Assembly: GCA_001596135.1 (NCBI GenBank)
Contig: CP014773.1
Coordinates: 4,588,001-4,652,000, forward strand
Length of the DNA stretch: 64,000 nucleotides
DNA from: Mucilaginibacter sp. PAMC 26640
GTDB taxonomy: Bacteria; Bacteroidota; Bacteroidia; Sphingobacteriales; Sphingobacteriaceae
Direction: 5' to 3'
The notes below the pieces were generated by a model that made no database searches, was not told the origin of the DNA, and saw nothing but the letters and a program-made list of their open reading frames with translations. Shown one piece after another: positions 45,072 to 54,475 of the stretch. How positions within the stretch are numbered: position 1 is the stretch's first letter; every line of letters starts with the position of its first letter. A program made the position numbers and the translations under genes.

Positions 45072-47195
45072 ATGCAGCCTGAAAAATTTTACTACGATAA
45101 TAAGATAGTTCGCGACTTTGGTATAGCCACTGTTATATGGGGGATCATCGGCATGACGGTGGGCCTCATCGTCGCCATTCAGCTCTACGCCCCCGGTATG
45201 AACATGAATAACCAGTATACCACTTATGGCCGCATCCGCCCTTTGCATACCAATGCGGTGATCTTCGCCTTTGTGGGTAACGCCATATTTATGGGTGTTT
45301 ACTACTCTCTCCAACGGCTTTTAAAAGCACGTATGTTCAGCGATTGGCTGAGCAAGATCCATTTCTGGGGCTGGCAGCTCATCATCGTATCTGCGGTGAT
45401 CACCTTGCCACTGGGCTTAACTACCTCACACGAATATGCTGAACTGGAATGGCCTATTGATATTGCCATTACTATTATCTGGGTAGTATTTGGGGTGAAT
45501 ATGTTCGGCACGATAATTAAGAGGCGCGAAAGACATTTATACGTTGCCATATGGTTCTACATCGCAACATTTGTTACCATAGCAGTTTTGCACATCGTCA
45601 ATTCTGTTGAGCTGCCTGTATCCGCCTTTAAAAGCTACTACGTTTATGCAGGTGTACAGGATGCGCTGGTACAGTGGTGGTACGGCCATAATGCCGTTGC
45701 TTTTTTCCTTACTACGCCTTACCTGGGCATGATGTATTATTTCCTGCCCAAAATGGCAAACAGGCCTATTTATTCCTACAAATTAAGCATACTGCACTTT
45801 TGGGCGCTTATCTTTATTTACATCTGGGCGGGGCCGCACCATTTATTATACACTACGCTGCCCGGCTGGGCACAATCACTGGGTATAGCCTTCTCTATTA
45901 TGCTGATCGCACCAAGCTGGGGCGGAATGATCAATGGTTTGTTAACCCTTAGGGGCGCATGGGATAAGGTGCGGGATGATGTAGTCCTGAAATTTATGGT
46001 GGTTGGCTTAACTGCCTATGGCATGGCTACGTTTGAAGGCCCCATGTTGTCTTTAAAACAGGTGAACGGCTTTGCCCACTTCAGCGATTGGATTATTGCC
46101 CACGTTCATGTTGGCGCTTTAGGATGGAACGGTTTCCTGACATTCGCGATTTTGTACTGGGTTATTCCGCGCATTTATAAAACAGCGCTTTATTCTAAGA
46201 AATTATCTGCCTTCCATTTTTGGATCGGTACCCTGGGTATCTTATTTTATGCTATACCTATGTACTGGGCGGGTTTTACCCAAAGCCTGATGCTGAAGGA
46301 GTTTACGCCTGAGGGGATGCTGAAATACCCCAATTTTTTAGAAACTACACTTCAGATTTTGCCGATGCATATGATGCGTTCTGCCGGTGGGGCTATGTAC
46401 CTGTTGGGTGTAATTGTAATGGCATATAATTTAGCCCGCACCATGTTGCAGGGAAGTTTAGTAGCCAATGAAGCTGCACAGGCTATGCCTTTGGCGCCCG
46501 CCAGCACGGTGATAAAAGAAGGGACCTGGCACCGCACGCTGGAGCGTAAACCTATCCAAATGATGATTATTGCGCTGCTGGTAATTCTTGTGGGAACATT
46601 TGTTGAATTGATGCCTACGCTCACCATAAAATCAAACATCCCAACCATTGCCAGCGTTAAGCCCTATTCTCCGCTTGAACTTCAGGGCCGGGATATTTAT
46701 ATCCGGGAAGGCTGTGTTAACTGCCACTCGCAAACGGTACGCCCATTCCGGTCGGAAACGGAACGATATGGCGAATACAGCAAAGCTGGCGAATTTGTAT
46801 ATGATCATCCATTTTTGTGGGGGTCTAAAAGAACCGGTCCGGATTTGGCCAGGGAGGGGCAAAAGTATAGCAATGCTTGGCACTACAATCACCTGATGGA
46901 TCCAAGATTGATGTCTTTCGGCAGTATTATGCCCAATTACGACTGGCTGATTTCACAGCAGCTGGATACAACTACCACCGCAGCAAAGATCAACGCTATG
47001 CGCAGCCTGGGCGTACCCTATGCTCCGGGATATGAAAATATAGCTAATCAGGACCTGGATAAGCAGGCTAAAGGAATTGCCGGCAACCTGGCGAAAGACC
47101 ATATCAAAGTAAAAAGTAATAAAGAGATCATCGCTATTATTGCTTACCTGCAAAGGCTCGGTATGGATATCAAGGCAAATAAAAACGGTAAATAA
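45072..47195 (+). CDS. ccoN: cbb3-type cytochrome c oxidase, fused CcoN-CcoO
   Basis: A 707-aa fusion usual in Bacteroidota. CcoN (~1-485) is the 12-helix haem-copper oxidase subunit with conserved histidines ('RPLHTNAVIF', 'VQWWYGHNAVAF', 'GPHHLLYT', 'HFSDWIIAHVHVGALGWNG'). CcoO (~495-707) is a membrane-anchored cytochrome c with a haem site at Cys548-x2-Cys551-His552. The enzyme reduces O2 at low oxygen and pumps protons. It begins a block with ccoQ, ccoP, ccoG and fixH. Confidence 0.97.
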   Translation: MQPEKFYYDNKIVRDFGIATVIWGIIGMTVGLIVAIQLYAPGMNMNNQYTTYGRIRPLHTNAVIFAFVGNAIFMGVYYSLQRLLKARMFSDWLSKIHFWGWQLIIVSAVITLPLGLTTSHEYAELEWPIDIAITIIWVVFGVNMFGTIIKRRERHLYVAIWFYIATFVTIAVLHIVNSVELPVSAFKSYYVYAGVQDALVQWWYGHNAVAFFLTTPYLGMMYYFLPKMANRPIYSYKLSILHFWALIFIYIWAGPHHLLYTTLPGWAQSLGIAFSIMLIAPSWGGMINGLLTLRGAWDKVRDDVVLKFMVVGLTAYGMATFEGPMLSLKQVNGFAHFSDWIIAHVHVGALGWNGFLTFAILYWVIPRIYKTALYSKKLSAFHFWIGTLGILFYAIPMYWAGFTQSLMLKEFTPEGMLKYPNFLETTLQILPMHMMRSAGGAMYLLGVIVMAYNLARTMLQGSLVANEAAQAMPLAPASTVIKEGTWHRTLERKPIQMMIIALLVILVGTFVELMPTLTIKSNIPTIASVKPYSPLELQGRDIYIREGCVNCHSQTVRPFRSETERYGEYSKAGEFVYDHPFLWGSKRTGPDLAREGQKYSNAWHYNHLMDPRLMSFGSIMPNYDWLISQQLDTTTTAAKINAMRSLGVPYAPGYENIANQDLDKQAKGIAGNLAKDHIKVKSNKEIIAIIAYLQRLGMDIKANKNGK

Positions 47196-47206
47196 ACAAC
47201 CCAATC

Positions 47207-47398
47207 ATGTTTAAACAATTCACAGAAAATATCACCGCAAACCAGGGCTATTTGCTCTTTTCCCTGGCTATATTCTTCGTCTTTTTTGTTGTAGTCACCT
47301 TTATGCTCATCAAAATGAACAAAAATCATGTAGCTAGCATGAGCGATATGCCATTGCATGACGGGACCGGTGAAACGCTTAATACCAATAAGTTATGA
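47207..47398 (+). CDS. ccoQ: CcoQ-like small subunit
   Basis: A 63-aa single-helix protein ('LLFSLAIFFVFFVVVTFMLI', ~16-36) in the ccoQ position between ccoNO and ccoP. The start is 11 nt after the ccoNO stop and the end overlaps the ccoP ATG by 4 nt. The sequence is poorly conserved in this family, so position carries most of the weight. Confidence 0.8.
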   Translation: MFKQFTENITANQGYLLFSLAIFFVFFVVVTFMLIKMNKNHVASMSDMPLHDGTGETLNTNKL

Positions 47399-48312
47399 AA
47401 CCTATACCTATTTTTTCTATAATCGTTTTGGTGGCAACCACCTTTAGTGCAAGCGCTGCAAACGACAGCATGCTATCAGGCGAGGTACAGAATTACATCG
47501 GCTATGGCGCCTTTATGACACTTTTCCTCCTCATCGTTTTAGCAATGCTAATGCTGTTGCGAACATTTACGGTGTTGACAAAGATCACGCTGAAGGCTCA
47601 GGGCTATACCAACGAGCAAATTGAAGCGGAAATGCATCCTGCAAAAAAAGAGAAGAAGAAGGCTAAAGGTGAGGTTTGGAATAAATTGCTTTCGTTAAGG
47701 CCCATGGCTGAGGAGAAAGACTTGCTGATTGCACATGATTATGATGGCATCCAGGAGCTGGATAACCCCATACCGGGCTGGTTTATGTATTTATTTTACG
47801 CTACCATCATTTTTGCCGGGGGCTACCTTTTAAATTACCACGTTTTCCATTTTGGCCAGCTGCAGTATGAGGAGTATACTACCGAAATAGCACAGGCAGA
47901 CATCGCAAAAAAGCTTTACCTCAGCAAAGCGGCAAACCAGGTAGACGAAACTACGGTAAAAATGGAAAGTGATCCCGAACTGCTGAAAGCCGGGCAAGTG
48001 ATATTTATCCAAAATTGTAAGCCGTGCCATGGCGAACATGGCGAAGGAAGCGTGGGCCCCAACCTTACAGATGATTATTGGCTGCACGGGGGCAAAATAA
48101 GTGATTTGTTTAAGACCATTAAGTACGGCGTACTAAACAAAGGAATGCCAACGTGGGAAAAACAACTATCGCCAAAGCAAATTGCGGATGTTGCCAGCTT
48201 TATAAAATCATTACACGGCACCAAACCTGCCGGCGCTAAAGAACCCCAGGGGACCAAAGAACCGCAGGAAAACAAAGAAGAAGCCGGTGAAAAACTTGCC
48301 GCAAACAATTAA
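47395..48312 (+). CDS. ccoP: cbb3 oxidase subunit CcoP, mono-haem
   Basis: A 305-aa subunit: signal/TM (~5-25), a second helix (~35-55), the conserved 'YDGIQELDNPIPGWF' with the third helix (~125-150), then one cytochrome c domain with Cys208-x2-Cys211-His212. Classical proteobacterial CcoP has two haems; only one CxxCH is present here. The C-terminus is a low-complexity Lys/Glu/Pro tail with KEPQ repeats. It delivers electrons to CcoO/CcoN. Confidence 0.95.
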   Translation: MKPIPIFSIIVLVATTFSASAANDSMLSGEVQNYIGYGAFMTLFLLIVLAMLMLLRTFTVLTKITLKAQGYTNEQIEAEMHPAKKEKKKAKGEVWNKLLSLRPMAEEKDLLIAHDYDGIQELDNPIPGWFMYLFYATIIFAGGYLLNYHVFHFGQLQYEEYTTEIAQADIAKKLYLSKAANQVDETTVKMESDPELLKAGQVIFIQNCKPCHGEHGEGSVGPNLTDDYWLHGGKISDLFKTIKYGVLNKGMPTWEKQLSPKQIADVASFIKSLHGTKPAGAKEPQGTKEPQENKEEAGEKLAANN

Positions 48313-48313
48313 T

Positions 48314-49687
48314 ATGGACGCATTACTGGCTGGGAAAGAAACCGGGAAACGAAAATGGATGTACCCGTTGTTACGCCGCGGCCAACTTTATAAATGGCGC
48401 AGCCTCATTAGCTATGTTTACCTGGCTGCCTTTTTTGCCGGACCTTTTATCCGTATAAACGGGCAACCCCTGCTCCTGCTCAACTTTATAGACAGGCAAT
48501 TTGTGATACTTGGGCAGGTTTTCTGGCCGCAGGATATTTTCCTGTTCGTGTTAGCTACACTGGTTTTTTTGGTTTGTGTTGTACTGTTCACAATTGTTTT
48601 CGGGCGTGTATTTTGCGGTTGGATATGCCCGCAAACCATTTTTATGGAGATGGTTTTCCGCAAGATCGAATATTGGATAGAGGGCGATGCAGCTAAACGA
48701 AAAGCTTTGGATGCGAGGGTTTGGGACAATCAAAAAGTAATAAAGAAAACGACTAAGCACCTGCTTTTTTTAATGGTATCTTTCCTGATAGCCAATACTT
48801 TTTTGGCCTACCTTACAGGCAGTGAAAGTTTGCTTAAAATAATTACCGAACCCGTAACCGCACATCTTGCAGGCTTTATCAGTATTTGGGTGTTCACCAT
48901 TATATTTTACCTGGTTTATAGCCAGGTGCGCGAATTGGTTTGTACGGTGATTTGCCCCTACGGAAGGTTACAAGGGGTATTGCTTGACCGTGACACACTT
49001 GTAGTTGCCTATGACGATAAGCGCGGAGAACCCCGCGGAAGGCTATCTCGAAACGCAGATCCGGGAGCGATTAAAGGCGATTGCGTAGACTGTGGCCTAT
49101 GCGTTGCCGTTTGCCCCACTGGTATCGATATCCGCAATGGCACACAGATGGAATGCATCAACTGCACAGCCTGTATAGACGTTTGCAACGAGGTGATGAT
49201 CAAGGTAAAGAAACCACTGAATCTGGTGGGATTTTTTTCCGAGAACATGATCCACAATCAGGTGAAACCCACCTTTACCGGCAGGATGAAAGCCTACACG
49301 GCTGTAATAGCGATTATGATGGCTGTACTCTGCTACTTTATCTTCAGCCGCAGCGACTTAAATATGACTGTAATGCGCGGTGCGGGAATGCTTTACCAGG
49401 AACAACAGGGTGGCTACATCAGCAATATCTACAACGCAGAAATTATAAATAAAACTAAAAATGAAACGGCAATAACCATACAACCTGTCGATACGGCCAT
49501 TAAGGTAAAATACATCCAGGCCCCGGGGCTAATTAGCGGAGGTTCATCTGTAAAAACAGTTTTCTTTCTGCTCATCCCGGTCAGCAGTATCCATGAGGCA
49601 AAAACAACCGTCAGCTTACAACTAATACAGAACAACAAGGTTAAGCAAACCGTAAAAACCGCCTTTGTAGGGCCCGTAAACGATTAA
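48314..49687 (+). CDS. ccoG: Cytochrome c oxidase accessory protein CcoG (FixG/RdxA)
   Basis: A polytopic ferredoxin-like protein (457 aa from the ATG at 48314; an in-frame GTG at 48287 would overlap ccoP by 26 nt). Visible are 'FCGWICPQTIF', 'VICPYGRLQ' and two 4Fe-4S motifs, 'CVDCGLCVAVCP' and 'CINCTACIDVC', plus a C-terminal Ig-like domain. It is thought to act as a copper reductase in cbb3 assembly. It lies 1 nt after the ccoP stop. Confidence 0.95.
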   Translation: MDALLAGKETGKRKWMYPLLRRGQLYKWRSLISYVYLAAFFAGPFIRINGQPLLLLNFIDRQFVILGQVFWPQDIFLFVLATLVFLVCVVLFTIVFGRVFCGWICPQTIFMEMVFRKIEYWIEGDAAKRKALDARVWDNQKVIKKTTKHLLFLMVSFLIANTFLAYLTGSESLLKIITEPVTAHLAGFISIWVFTIIFYLVYSQVRELVCTVICPYGRLQGVLLDRDTLVVAYDDKRGEPRGRLSRNADPGAIKGDCVDCGLCVAVCPTGIDIRNGTQMECINCTACIDVCNEVMIKVKKPLNLVGFFSENMIHNQVKPTFTGRMKAYTAVIAIMMAVLCYFIFSRSDLNMTVMRGAGMLYQEQQGGYISNIYNAEIINKTKNETAITIQPVDTAIKVKYIQAPGLISGGSSVKTVFFLLIPVSSIHEAKTTVSLQLIQNNKVKQTVKTAFVGPVND

Positions 49688-49691
49688 AGGT

Positions 49692-50114
49692 ATGAATTGG
49701 GGAAAAGGAATTATAGGGGGAATGGTACTATTTATGCTTTTTATACTGAGCATGTGCATTTACATGTTTATGGCGCCCGAAGACGGCTACGACCACCAGT
49801 ATTACGAAAAAGGCTTAAATTTTGACAAGGATTTCAAAAAAGAGCAGCAGGTTCAAAAGGATCAGGCCAGTCCTTTGATAACCGTTTGGAATAAATCTGT
49901 CAGGATCCGTTTTGTAAAACCCGCCGCAGGCACAATCAAATTTGTGCGCCCGGCAAATGAGGCATTGCATAAGGAAATTAAACTTGACAGCCTGGCCGGA
50001 AACGAAGTTGCCATCAATACCGAAAACATGGCTGTTGGGCGCTGGCAAATTATACTGAATTGGGACAGTAACCACAAGGCGTATTTATACCACCAGGAAA
50101 TTGATATCAAATGA
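49692..50114 (+). CDS. fixH: FixH family protein
   Basis: A 140-aa single-pass protein (TM ~8-28) with 'DHQYYEKGLNFDKDFKKEQQ' after the membrane, typical of FixH/CcoH, and a small beta domain ('VAINTENMAVGRWQIILNWD'). It stabilises cbb3 assembly together with CcoI. It is 4 nt after ccoG and overlaps the next gene by 4 nt. Confidence 0.92.
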   Translation: MNWGKGIIGGMVLFMLFILSMCIYMFMAPEDGYDHQYYEKGLNFDKDFKKEQQVQKDQASPLITVWNKSVRIRFVKPAAGTIKFVRPANEALHKEIKLDSLAGNEVAINTENMAVGRWQIILNWDSNHKAYLYHQEIDIK

Positions 50115-50800
50115 GCCCAAACAGCATTGCTTTTTTTATCGGCTTGTTTGGCAGTGTACACTGTATAGGCATGTGCGGGCCGCTGGCGCTGGCTATTCCG
50201 TCATTCCAAACCAAGTGGTGGTTAATTATTCTGGATAAAATATTGTATAATTCAGGCCGCGTAATTACCTACTCTTTTTTAGGCTTCCTTATCGGCCTAC
50301 TGGGTAAACAACTTTGGCTGGCCGGTTTACAGCAAGGGGTAAGTTTGTTTAGCGGTATGCTGATCATTTTGGCGGGTTTGTCGCGTATGTTAAAAATACG
50401 TTTGAGGCAGGGCGCTTTTATCTCTAGATTTTTATTGCCTGTAAACAAGCTACTCTCTTATGCACTTAAACACCAGGCAGGGCACCTTGCGGTAGGTGTA
50501 CTTAATGGTTTTTTACCCTGCGGTTTTGTATACCTGGCTTTGGTTGGTGCGGTAAATACGCTATCGGCCCCGTCTGCCGCGCAATATATGTTTTGGTTTG
50601 GTTTGGGTACATTTCCGCTAATGTTATTGGCTACAGTGAGTTCCGGTTTTATTGGTCTTCCATTCCGCCGCCGTATCAATCTAACAATGCCTTATATTAT
50701 GGTTTGCCTTGGGATTTGGTTCCTGCTAAGAGGATTAAATCTAAACATCCCTTACCTTAGTCCCGCAATCCATTCATCGGGAGTACCTGTTTGTTATTAA
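50111..50800 (+). CDS. SafE/UreH-type membrane transporter
   Basis: A 229-aa six-helix membrane protein of the sulfite exporter TauE/SafE (DsbD-like) family. The N-terminal 'FIGLFGSVHCIGMCGPLAL' and repeat 'GVLNGFLPCGFVYLAL' carry the paired Cys and Gly-Pro motifs. In cbb3 loci this protein is linked to copper handling rather than sulfite. Its ATG overlaps the fixH stop. Confidence 0.9.
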   Translation: MSPNSIAFFIGLFGSVHCIGMCGPLALAIPSFQTKWWLIILDKILYNSGRVITYSFLGFLIGLLGKQLWLAGLQQGVSLFSGMLIILAGLSRMLKIRLRQGAFISRFLLPVNKLLSYALKHQAGHLAVGVLNGFLPCGFVYLALVGAVNTLSAPSAAQYMFWFGLGTFPLMLLATVSSGFIGLPFRRRINLTMPYIMVCLGIWFLLRGLNLNIPYLSPAIHSSGVPVCY

Positions 50801-50813
50801 TTATTGTAAGAGT

Positions 50814-51557
50814 ATGCTTCGTCATTTAGGCACTAAACGTACCTATAGCCATAATGTGAAACTGGCATCGCTGCTTGGTACAACAGCAGGGTTTGTAAAC
50901 GCAACTGGTTTTCTCGGTTTCGCAGTCCTTACTACCAATGTAACAGGCCATGCTGCACTATTTGCTGAACGGATCGCTTTGCAAGACTGGAAAGCAGCGA
51001 GGGTAATCGCTTTATGGATGTTCCTGTTTTTTGCAGGAGCGTTTATATCCGGTTTAATCGTGTCGCGTATCGGCCGCAATCAACGCTACTCTTATGTTTT
51101 TCCTATCATTATCGAAATATTTATTTTACTGACTGTGGCGCTGCTGGGTTACCGCTATGATCATAGCCTGGTTGCAAAAGAAGTATTTGCGGGGAGTTTA
51201 CTTTTTGCAATGGGACTGCAAAATTCTTTGGTATCAATGGTATCCGGCTCGGTTGTAAGGACTACCCACCTTACCGGCACTTTTACCGATCTGGGGATAG
51301 AATTGGCGCAATTATTCCGGAAGAATTTTACAGAGCGCCGTGTGCTCATCTCACGGATTAAGTTGCGTTCTGCCATCATTCTCTGTTTTATGTGCGGCGC
51401 CCTTGCCGGAGCCTACTTGTTTCAATTGGTGAAATTCTATGCTTTTTTTGTGCCGATAGCCCTTTTATTTTATACGCTGGTGTACGATGTATTTCGGATA
51501 GCGATAAAGCGTTATTATCAGCAACTGCATCATCACCTCAAAACCAATAATGACTAA
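50814..51557 (+). CDS. DUF1275 (YoaK-like) membrane protein
   Basis: A 247-aa protein with about six helices. 'GFVNATGFLGFAVLTTNVTGHAA' and 'GLQNSLVSMVSGSVVRTTHLTGTFTDLG' (shown here as landmarks near residues 24 and 135) define the family. Its function is not known. It follows the SafE-like gene by 13 nt and its stop overlaps an FNR-type site for the next gene. Confidence 0.9.
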   Translation: MLRHLGTKRTYSHNVKLASLLGTTAGFVNATGFLGFAVLTTNVTGHAALFAERIALQDWKAARVIALWMFLFFAGAFISGLIVSRIGRNQRYSYVFPIIIEIFILLTVALLGYRYDHSLVAKEVFAGSLLFAMGLQNSLVSMVSGSVVRTTHLTGTFTDLGIELAQLFRKNFTERRVLISRIKLRSAIILCFMCGALAGAYLFQLVKFYAFFVPIALLFYTLVYDVFRIAIKRYYQQLHHHLKTNND

Positions 51558-51615
51558 GGTCATTTTTGATACCAATATCCATCATGGTATAAACTATCTT
51601 TTCGGGCCATCTTTG
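51551..51615 (+). promoter_or_regulatory. FNR/FixK-type site and promoter of the 51635 gene
   Basis: TGACTAAGGTCA (51551-51562) is identical to the site at 42354. A -7-like CATCTTTG (7/8) begins 45 nt later at 51608; the ATG is 73 nt from the site. The palindrome contains the stop codon of the DUF1275 gene. Confidence 0.7.
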
Positions 51616-51634
51616 ATCTATTAAACAACAGATC

Positions 51635-51982
51635 ATGACAACTTATAAATTAAGCACTCAAAATTGGGCAACGCCGAAAACAAACCAACTTACAACACCC
51701 ACATTATGGAGCAAATGGCTAGCCTTTGCCGATACCCAGGCGCCAAATAAAACGCTTTGGTTTTTGGTTTCACTAATGTTGCAAGGGGTATTGTTTTTGC
51801 CTGTCCCCGCTGTCTTAATGTATTATTTTGATGCCCCTTTAGCAGTGCTGGCCGTAACCATGGTACTTTTCTTTGGTAATGTGATTGCCGGTATGGGTGG
51901 GTCAGGCATCAGGACATTGTTGAATTTTTTTGCCGCCAGTGTGATCATCCATTTAGCCATGCTGCTTTACTTTATTTTATAA
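51635..51982 (+). CDS. Small membrane protein of unknown function
   Basis: A 115-aa protein with a ~40-residue polar N-terminus and about three hydrophobic segments ('LWFLVSLMLQGVLFLPVPAV', 'LAVLAVTMVLFFGNVIAG', 'AASVIIHLAMLLYFIL'). I do not recognise it. It has its own FNR-type promoter and is followed after 18 nt by the alcohol dehydrogenase gene, so a role in low-oxygen physiology is inferred. Confidence 0.8.
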   Translation: MTTYKLSTQNWATPKTNQLTTPTLWSKWLAFADTQAPNKTLWFLVSLMLQGVLFLPVPAVLMYYFDAPLAVLAVTMVLFFGNVIAGMGGSGIRTLLNFFAASVIIHLAMLLYFIL

Positions 51983-52000
51983 TAAAACAACTTTAAAGCT

Positions 52001-53038
52001 ATGCTACCCAAAACAATGAAGGCCGCTGTAATCCGTGAATTTGGACAAGCATTACAGATAGAAGAAATGCCGGTGAAAGAACCAGGCGAAAACCAGATCT
52101 TGGTGAAAGTGGTTGCCTGCGGTGTTTGCCATACAGACCTGCATGCCTGCCAGGGCGACTGGCCTGCCAAACCAAAATTACCGCTGATACCCGGGCATGA
52201 AGCATTGGGCTATGTAGTGGCCCTGGGCCGCAGTGTTAAAAACGTTAAAGAAGGTGATATAGTTGGCGTACCCTGGCTTTACAGTGCCTGTGGCTGCTGC
52301 GAATTTTGCATTACCGGCTGGGAGACCCTGTGCGATACCCAGCAAAATGGCGGCTACAGCGTTGATGGAGGCTTTGCGGAATATGTTATCGCTGATGCCC
52401 GGTATGTGGCACACTTTCCGGCTAATATCAACTTTACCGACATGGCACCGATCATTTGCGCCGGTGTAACTGTTTATAAAGGAATAAAAGAAACCGAAGC
52501 CAAACCCGGCGAATGGATAGCGATATCGGGCATTGGCGGTTTGGGGCACCTGGCCGTGCAATACGCCAAAGCGATGGGCCTCCATGTGGCCGCGATTGAT
52601 ATTGCGGACGACAAATTAGAACTGGCCAAAAGCTTAGGCGCCGATTTAACCGTTAATGCATTGGAAAATGATCCCGGTGAATTTCTAAAAAAACAAACCG
52701 GTGGCATGCATGGTGTATTGGTTACCGCCGTTTCACCTGTAGCTTTTAAACAAGGTATTTCCGCGCTGCGGCGTAAGGGGACAATCGCCTTAAACGGCTT
52801 GCCAAAAGGTAGTTTTGATCTGCCTATCTTTGATACCGTAATTAATCGTTACACCGTGCGTGGCTCTATCGTAGGTACGCGTAAGGATATGCAGGAAGCC
52901 ATTGCTTTTGCATTGGAAGGAAAAGTAAAGGCAACCGTACATACCGCCAAACTGGAGGATATTAATACGGTATTTGATGATATGAAAAAGGGAGAAATAG
53001 AAGGCCGGATAGTATTGGAAATCGCCAAATCAAATTAA
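52001..53038 (+). CDS. adhP: Zinc-dependent alcohol dehydrogenase (AdhP-like)
   Basis: A 345-aa medium-chain alcohol dehydrogenase. Catalytic zinc ligands are Cys43 in 'CGVCHTDLH' and His66-Glu67 in 'GHEALGYV'; the structural zinc is held by Cys97, Cys100, Cys103 and Cys111. NAD binds at 'GIGGLGHLAVQYAKAMG'. It interconverts primary alcohols and aldehydes, here probably to re-oxidise NADH at low oxygen. It is co-transcribed with the small membrane protein and ends at a bidirectional terminator. Confidence 0.95.
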   Translation: MLPKTMKAAVIREFGQALQIEEMPVKEPGENQILVKVVACGVCHTDLHACQGDWPAKPKLPLIPGHEALGYVVALGRSVKNVKEGDIVGVPWLYSACGCCEFCITGWETLCDTQQNGGYSVDGGFAEYVIADARYVAHFPANINFTDMAPIICAGVTVYKGIKETEAKPGEWIAISGIGGLGHLAVQYAKAMGLHVAAIDIADDKLELAKSLGADLTVNALENDPGEFLKKQTGGMHGVLVTAVSPVAFKQGISALRRKGTIALNGLPKGSFDLPIFDTVINRYTVRGSIVGTRKDMQEAIAFALEGKVKATVHTAKLEDINTVFDDMKKGEIEGRIVLEIAKSN

Positions 53039-53057
53039 CAGTTAATATATAAAAGCA

Positions 53058-53088
53058 AAAAGGAGAACTTTATACGGGTTCTCCTTTT
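53058..53088. terminator. Bidirectional terminator between adhP and hemN
   Basis: AAAAGGAGAAC pairs with GTTCTCCTTTT (11 bp) around a 9-nt loop. A/T tracts flank both sides, serving the convergent genes. Confidence 0.88.
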
Positions 53089-53091
53089 CTG

Positions 53092-54465
53092 CTATATAGC
53101 CATACTAAATAGTTGCGTGGCCGGCTTATCTGCCCACAACCGGGCATCGAGCGCCATACATATATTACGTAAATAGCCATTACCAAGTGCAGTTACTTTC
53201 AGTGTCCGGGAGCTCAATTCAATCAGGTTATCATCAGCCAAGGGCTGCAAACGCGCCAAACCGTCAATGAGTGACAGGCAGGGTTCTATATGATGATTCC
53301 ATGAGGTTTCGCCTTTGCACATTATATTTTGTATGTGCCTGCGTAAAATAAGATCGTCAATAGTGAGCAGGTGGCCCTTTACTACTGGCAGTATACCCCT
53401 TGCAACCTTCTCCAGGTATTCTTCTACATTCTTTACATTTTGTGCAAAGGCATATCCCGAATCGCTGATTGCCGAAACACCAAGACCTATCAATAATTGG
53501 GTGTGCTGAACGGTGTATCCCATAAAGTTCCGGTGAAGATTTCCGTTATTCAGCGCTAGAAAAAGTTCGTCTTCCGGCAATGCAAAATGATCCATACCAA
53601 TTTCCAGGTAGCCATAGCTATTTAGCAAATTGCGGCCGGTTTGGCGCAGCGCTTTTTTTGCAGTAGCGTTTGGCAGGTGCTGTTCGGTAAAGCTTCTTTG
53701 CCCGGGCTTTAGCCATGGTACGTGTGCGTAACTGTAGAACGCTATCCTATCGGGCATCAGCTGAGATACCAGTTTAATGGTACGGGTGAGTCCGGTTATG
53801 GTTTGTAGCGGCAAGCCATATATCAGATCAAAGTTTACAGAGGTATAACCTATAGCACGGGCTGCTGTTGTTACTTCTTGCACCTGTTCAAAGCTTTGTT
53901 CCCGGTTGATGATCCGCTGAACATCCGGGTCAAAATCCTGGATCCCCAAACTCAGCCTGCGAAATCCCAGATCGTATAACGTTTGCAAATGTGCTCTGGT
54001 GGTATTTGCAGGATGTGCTTCAAAACTAAAATGAGCTTCCGGATGAATTTTCGTATTTAGCAGAATGGCATCCAACAATATTTTTAAGTTTGCGGCGCTG
54101 AAAAAAGTAGGCGTACCCCCACCCAAATGAATTTCCCGAATCAATGGCTGTGTACCAAACAGGTTTAGGTACATGGTCCATTCCATGATCAGGGCATTGA
54201 TATAAGGCTGCTCTACACCATGATTTTTAGTAATGCGGGTATTACAGCCGCAATAGGTACACAAATTCTCGCAAAATGGGAGATGGATATATAAACTGAT
54301 CCCTTCTGATGGATTGCTTTCTGAAAAGCTTTGTTCTACCGATTGTTTCCAATCGCCTGTAGTAAAAGAGGCCGCATCCCAATAGGGCATAGTTGGGTAA
54401 CTTGTATAGCGCGGCAATGCCACATTGTACTTTGCAGCAAGGTCTTTGTTTTCCGGAAAAGGCAT
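53092..54465 (-). CDS. hemN: Oxygen-independent coproporphyrinogen III oxidase
   Basis: A 457-aa radical-SAM enzyme converting coproporphyrinogen III to protoporphyrinogen IX without oxygen. The [4Fe-4S] motif is Cys65-x3-Cys69-x2-Cys72, plus Cys74, as in HemN proper. 'EIHLGGGTPTFFS' and 'NFDLIYGLPLQT' are typical, and the HemN C-terminal domain is present. It is 10 nt downstream of the hydroxyacid dehydrogenase, so it falls under the same FNR-type promoter. It supplies haem when oxygen is scarce. Confidence 0.96.
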   Translation of the reverse strand: MPFPENKDLAAKYNVALPRYTSYPTMPYWDAASFTTGDWKQSVEQSFSESNPSEGISLYIHLPFCENLCTYCGCNTRITKNHGVEQPYINALIMEWTMYLNLFGTQPLIREIHLGGGTPTFFSAANLKILLDAILLNTKIHPEAHFSFEAHPANTTRAHLQTLYDLGFRRLSLGIQDFDPDVQRIINREQSFEQVQEVTTAARAIGYTSVNFDLIYGLPLQTITGLTRTIKLVSQLMPDRIAFYSYAHVPWLKPGQRSFTEQHLPNATAKKALRQTGRNLLNSYGYLEIGMDHFALPEDELFLALNNGNLHRNFMGYTVQHTQLLIGLGVSAISDSGYAFAQNVKNVEEYLEKVARGILPVVKGHLLTIDDLILRRHIQNIMCKGETSWNHHIEPCLSLIDGLARLQPLADDNLIELSSRTLKVTALGNGYLRNICMALDARLWADKPATQLFSMAI

Positions 54466-54475
54466 AACTATATTT

